Assembly (NCBI GenBank): GCA_035499715.1
Contig: DATJYF010000009.1
Location: 1-7,470, forward strand
DNA from: DASRHD01 sp035499715
GTDB taxonomy: Bacteria; Verrucomicrobiota; Verrucomicrobiia; Opitutales; Opitutaceae
Length of the DNA: 7,470 nucleotides
Direction of reading: 5' to 3'
The position numbers were made by a program, and so were the translations under genes. Under the pieces are notes generated by a model, which was given only the letters and a program-made list of their open reading frames with translations, was not told the DNA's origin and searched no databases. This document shows positions 5,806 to 7,470 of the stretch, one piece after another; the stretch's first letter is position 1; the number at the start of each line of letters is the position of its first letter.

Positions 5806-7470
5806 TCAGCCTTCCAGGGTGAAGACGCGCACGGGGGCGGCCCGGCCTTTGACGGTGATCCGGCCGAGGTCGCGTGCGGCGTAGCGGTCGCGGGCGGCGC
5901 GCAGCGTCGATTCGCTGACGAGCAGATCGGCATTCAGCTCGCGGGTGGCCGACTCGATGCGCTTGGCCAGGTTCACGCCGTCGCCGATGACGGTGTAATT
6001 CAGGCGCGCGGACGTGCCGACGTTGCCGGCGATGACCTGGGCGGTGTTCAGGCCTATGCCGCAGGCGATGGCGGGCCGGCCCTCGGCGGCGAATTCGGCG
6101 TTGAGGGCGGCGAGCGCCCGGCGCAGCCCGAGCGCGGCCTGCAGCGCCTGGTCCGCCGCGCCGGCCAGCGGCTGCGGTGCGCCGAAAAGAGCCATGATTT
6201 CGTCGCCGACAAATTTATCCACGATGCCGCCGCGGCTTTCGATTTCCGGCACGAGGCGCTCGAAGCAGCGGTTGAGCAGGCCGAGGAGCTGGTCGGGCGG
6301 GAGGCGCTCGGAAAGGGCGGTGAATCCGCGCAGGTCCGCGAAAAGAACGGTGACCTCGCGCAGCGCGCCGCCGAGTTCGCCGTGGCGGCGCATCTCGGCC
6401 GCGACCTGCGGTGAGAGGCCCTTGTTGACAAGATCGCGGTCGAGCTCGGCCTCGGCCAGGCGGTCGCTCATGCGGTTGAGCGCGGTGGCGAGCTGGCCGA
6501 GTTCGTCGCGGCGGTCGAGCTGGATTTTGGTCTGGTAATCGGGGCGGGCGATGACCTCGGTGTGGGCGGCGAGCTCGCGCACGGGCCGGCTGACGCCACG
6601 GGCGACGAGGGCCGCCGCCAGGCCGGCGATGCCGGCGCCGGCAAGAAAGGTGGCGAGCAGGATGTCTTGCACCAGGCGCGTGGGCGCGAGTTTCTCGCGC
6701 ACGGGATATTGCAGCGCGATCGCGGCCACCGGCCGGCCGGCGTCGGGGTAGAAATCGAATTTGGAAAAATAATCCTCGCCCGCGAGGCCGATGACGCGGA
6801 TGCCGGAGGAGCGCGAGGCGAGGCCGGCGCCGAGGGAATTTTGCAGGGCGGCCTTCTGCGCGGGCGGCAGCGTGGACTCCGCGACCTGGAAGCGGCCGGC
6901 GCCCTGGATCGCGATGAAGGAAACTTCGAAGTGCGTGGTCTGCTTGAGCTCGTCCGCCGCGGCCTGGTCGATGGAAAAACCGAGGCCGATCCAGGCGATG
7001 ACGTCGGGCGCGCGCAGGGGCACGACGACCAGCGAATAAAGCCGGCCGTCGAGATAAGCGTAGCCGGACGCGGAATCGGCGCCCACGGCGTCGGCTTGCT
7101 TCATCAGCGCGCGGAACGGCGCGATGTCGGGCGCACCGGGGCGGCTGTCGGCCATGAGGGCGCCGTCGTTGCCGAGGAGGGTCATGACGGCGGCGTCGAT
7201 CCGGCGGCGGTGGTTGTTGAGGAGCGAGCGCAGGGTGGCGGGATCGGAGGTTTCGCCGAGGGTGTTCTTGAGCGCGTAGTCGTCGCCGAGCAGGTTGGCG
7301 TCGTGGGTCAGCGCGGCGGTGCGGTCTTCGATCTGGCGGTGGAACATGCGCGCACCGTCGGTGAGTTCGCGGAGGCTCTGGTTTTCGGCGATGTGCCAGC
7401 CGAGGTAGGAAACGATGAGGTAGGCGGCGAGCGGGATGGGCGCGACGACGAGCAGCAGCGTGGCGAGCAG
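5806..7470 (-). CDS. Membrane-bound class III adenylate cyclase with HAMP domain, 5'-truncated by the window edge
   Basis: This enzyme probably makes cAMP from ATP in response to an extracytoplasmic signal. The frame runs off the right edge, leaving 554 visible residues. The ATG at 7347 is internal, because the 41 codons before it encode a transmembrane helix (LLATLLLVVAPIPLAAYLIV) and flanking sequence. The order is TM1, a sensor region of about 210 residues that may be Cache-like, TM2 (7347-Met numbering 226-250), HAMP (about 250-305, with RPVRELAAHTEVI and RRDELGQLATALNRM), and the cyclase domain (about 330-513). Both metal-binding aspartates are present (FADLRGFT D338; KFVGDEIMALFG D382). 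Substrate-specifying Lys and Thr (K378 and T452 in YTVIGD) fit the class IIIb ATP pattern, and the transition-state Asn and Arg (N459, R463 in VNLAKRIES) are intact, so an active adenylate cyclase is predicted. A Gly follows IGD where many relatives have Thr. The stop is TGA at 5808-5806. The exact sensor family and ligand are not recognisable by eye. Confidence 0.93.
   Translation of the reverse strand: MLATLLLVVAPIPLAAYLIVSYLGWHIAENQSLRELTDGARMFHRQIEDRTAALTHDANLLGDDYALKNTLGETSDPATLRSLLNNHRRRIDAAVMTLLGNDGALMADSRPGAPDIAPFRALMKQADAVGADSASGYAYLDGRLYSLVVVPLRAPDVIAWIGLGFSIDQAAADELKQTTHFEVSFIAIQGAGRFQVAESTLPPAQKAALQNSLGAGLASRSSGIRVIGLAGEDYFSKFDFYPDAGRPVAAIALQYPVREKLAPTRLVQDILLATFLAGAGIAGLAAALVARGVSRPVRELAAHTEVIARPDYQTKIQLDRRDELGQLATALNRMSDRLAEAELDRDLVNKGLSPQVAAEMRRHGELGGALREVTVLFADLRGFTALSERLPPDQLLGLLNRCFERLVPEIESRGGIVDKFVGDEIMALFGAPQPLAGAADQALQAALGLRRALAALNAEFAAEGRPAIACGIGLNTAQVIAGNVGTSARLNYTVIGDGVNLAKRIESATRELNADLLVSESTLRAARDRYAARDLGRITVKGRAAPVRVFTLEG

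Noticed and set aside
7345..7347. ATG as start of the adenylate cyclase
   Set aside because: The frame continues upstream without a stop to the window end and encodes the first transmembrane helix, which the sensor architecture needs.
1..7470. CRISPR array, tRNA, rRNA, transposase or integrase genes
   Set aside because: No regularly spaced repeats, RNA-gene sequences or recombinase motifs were seen on either strand.

Overview
The window is GC-rich chromosomal DNA. The best guess for its source is a member of the Verrucomicrobiota, probably Opitutaceae-like. The clues are a PEP-CTERM sorting tail (VPEPSTLALLSLG, then RRRK) on a protein with autotransporter-associated beta-strand repeats that opens with a TWFGDGSDNNWNTVGNWS-type N-terminus, a YfbK-type von Willebrand factor A protein, and weak or absent Shine-Dalgarno sequences. 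The taxonomy is inferred from protein style and was not tested by a search.

Layout. (1) Positions 1-1502, plus strand: the 3' part of a YfbK-like VWA-domain protein whose start lies off the left edge. It carries an in-frame 7-bp tandem repeat tract at 1151-1199. (2) Positions 1503-1737: a gap between convergent genes, dense in palindromes. It holds a perfect 24-bp AT-rich inverted repeat (1535-1558 / 1578-1601), a weak minus-strand terminator candidate (1607-1629), and a nested GC-rich REP-like palindrome (1684-1733). (3) Positions 1738-3354, minus: a secreted PEP-CTERM/beta-strand-repeat surface protein. (4) Positions 3355-3418: a 64-bp AT-rich spacer with a promoter-like pair and a direct repeat of 11-bp period. 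(5) Positions 3419-5668, minus: a membrane hybrid histidine kinase (2 TM, PAS, HisKA, HATPase, REC, REC). (6) Positions 5669-5805: a spacer with two small dyads. (7) Positions 5806-7470, minus: a membrane class III adenylate cyclase (TM, extracytoplasmic sensor, TM, HAMP, cyclase), cut by the right edge.

How the genes may work together. The three minus-strand genes run in the order cyclase, hybrid kinase, PEP-CTERM protein, with gaps of 137 and 64 bp. Two membrane-bound signalling enzymes therefore sit directly upstream of a cell-surface protein. Co-regulation is possible, but the sequence does not prove it: neither the hybrid kinase nor the cyclase carries a DNA-binding output, and the target regulator and HPt protein are not in the window. 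The VWA gene is convergent and is probably a separate unit.

The coding content is of known families, and I see no clear undescribed multi-gene system. The least explained sequence is the palindrome-rich gap at 1503-1737 and the heptamer tract inside the VWA gene.
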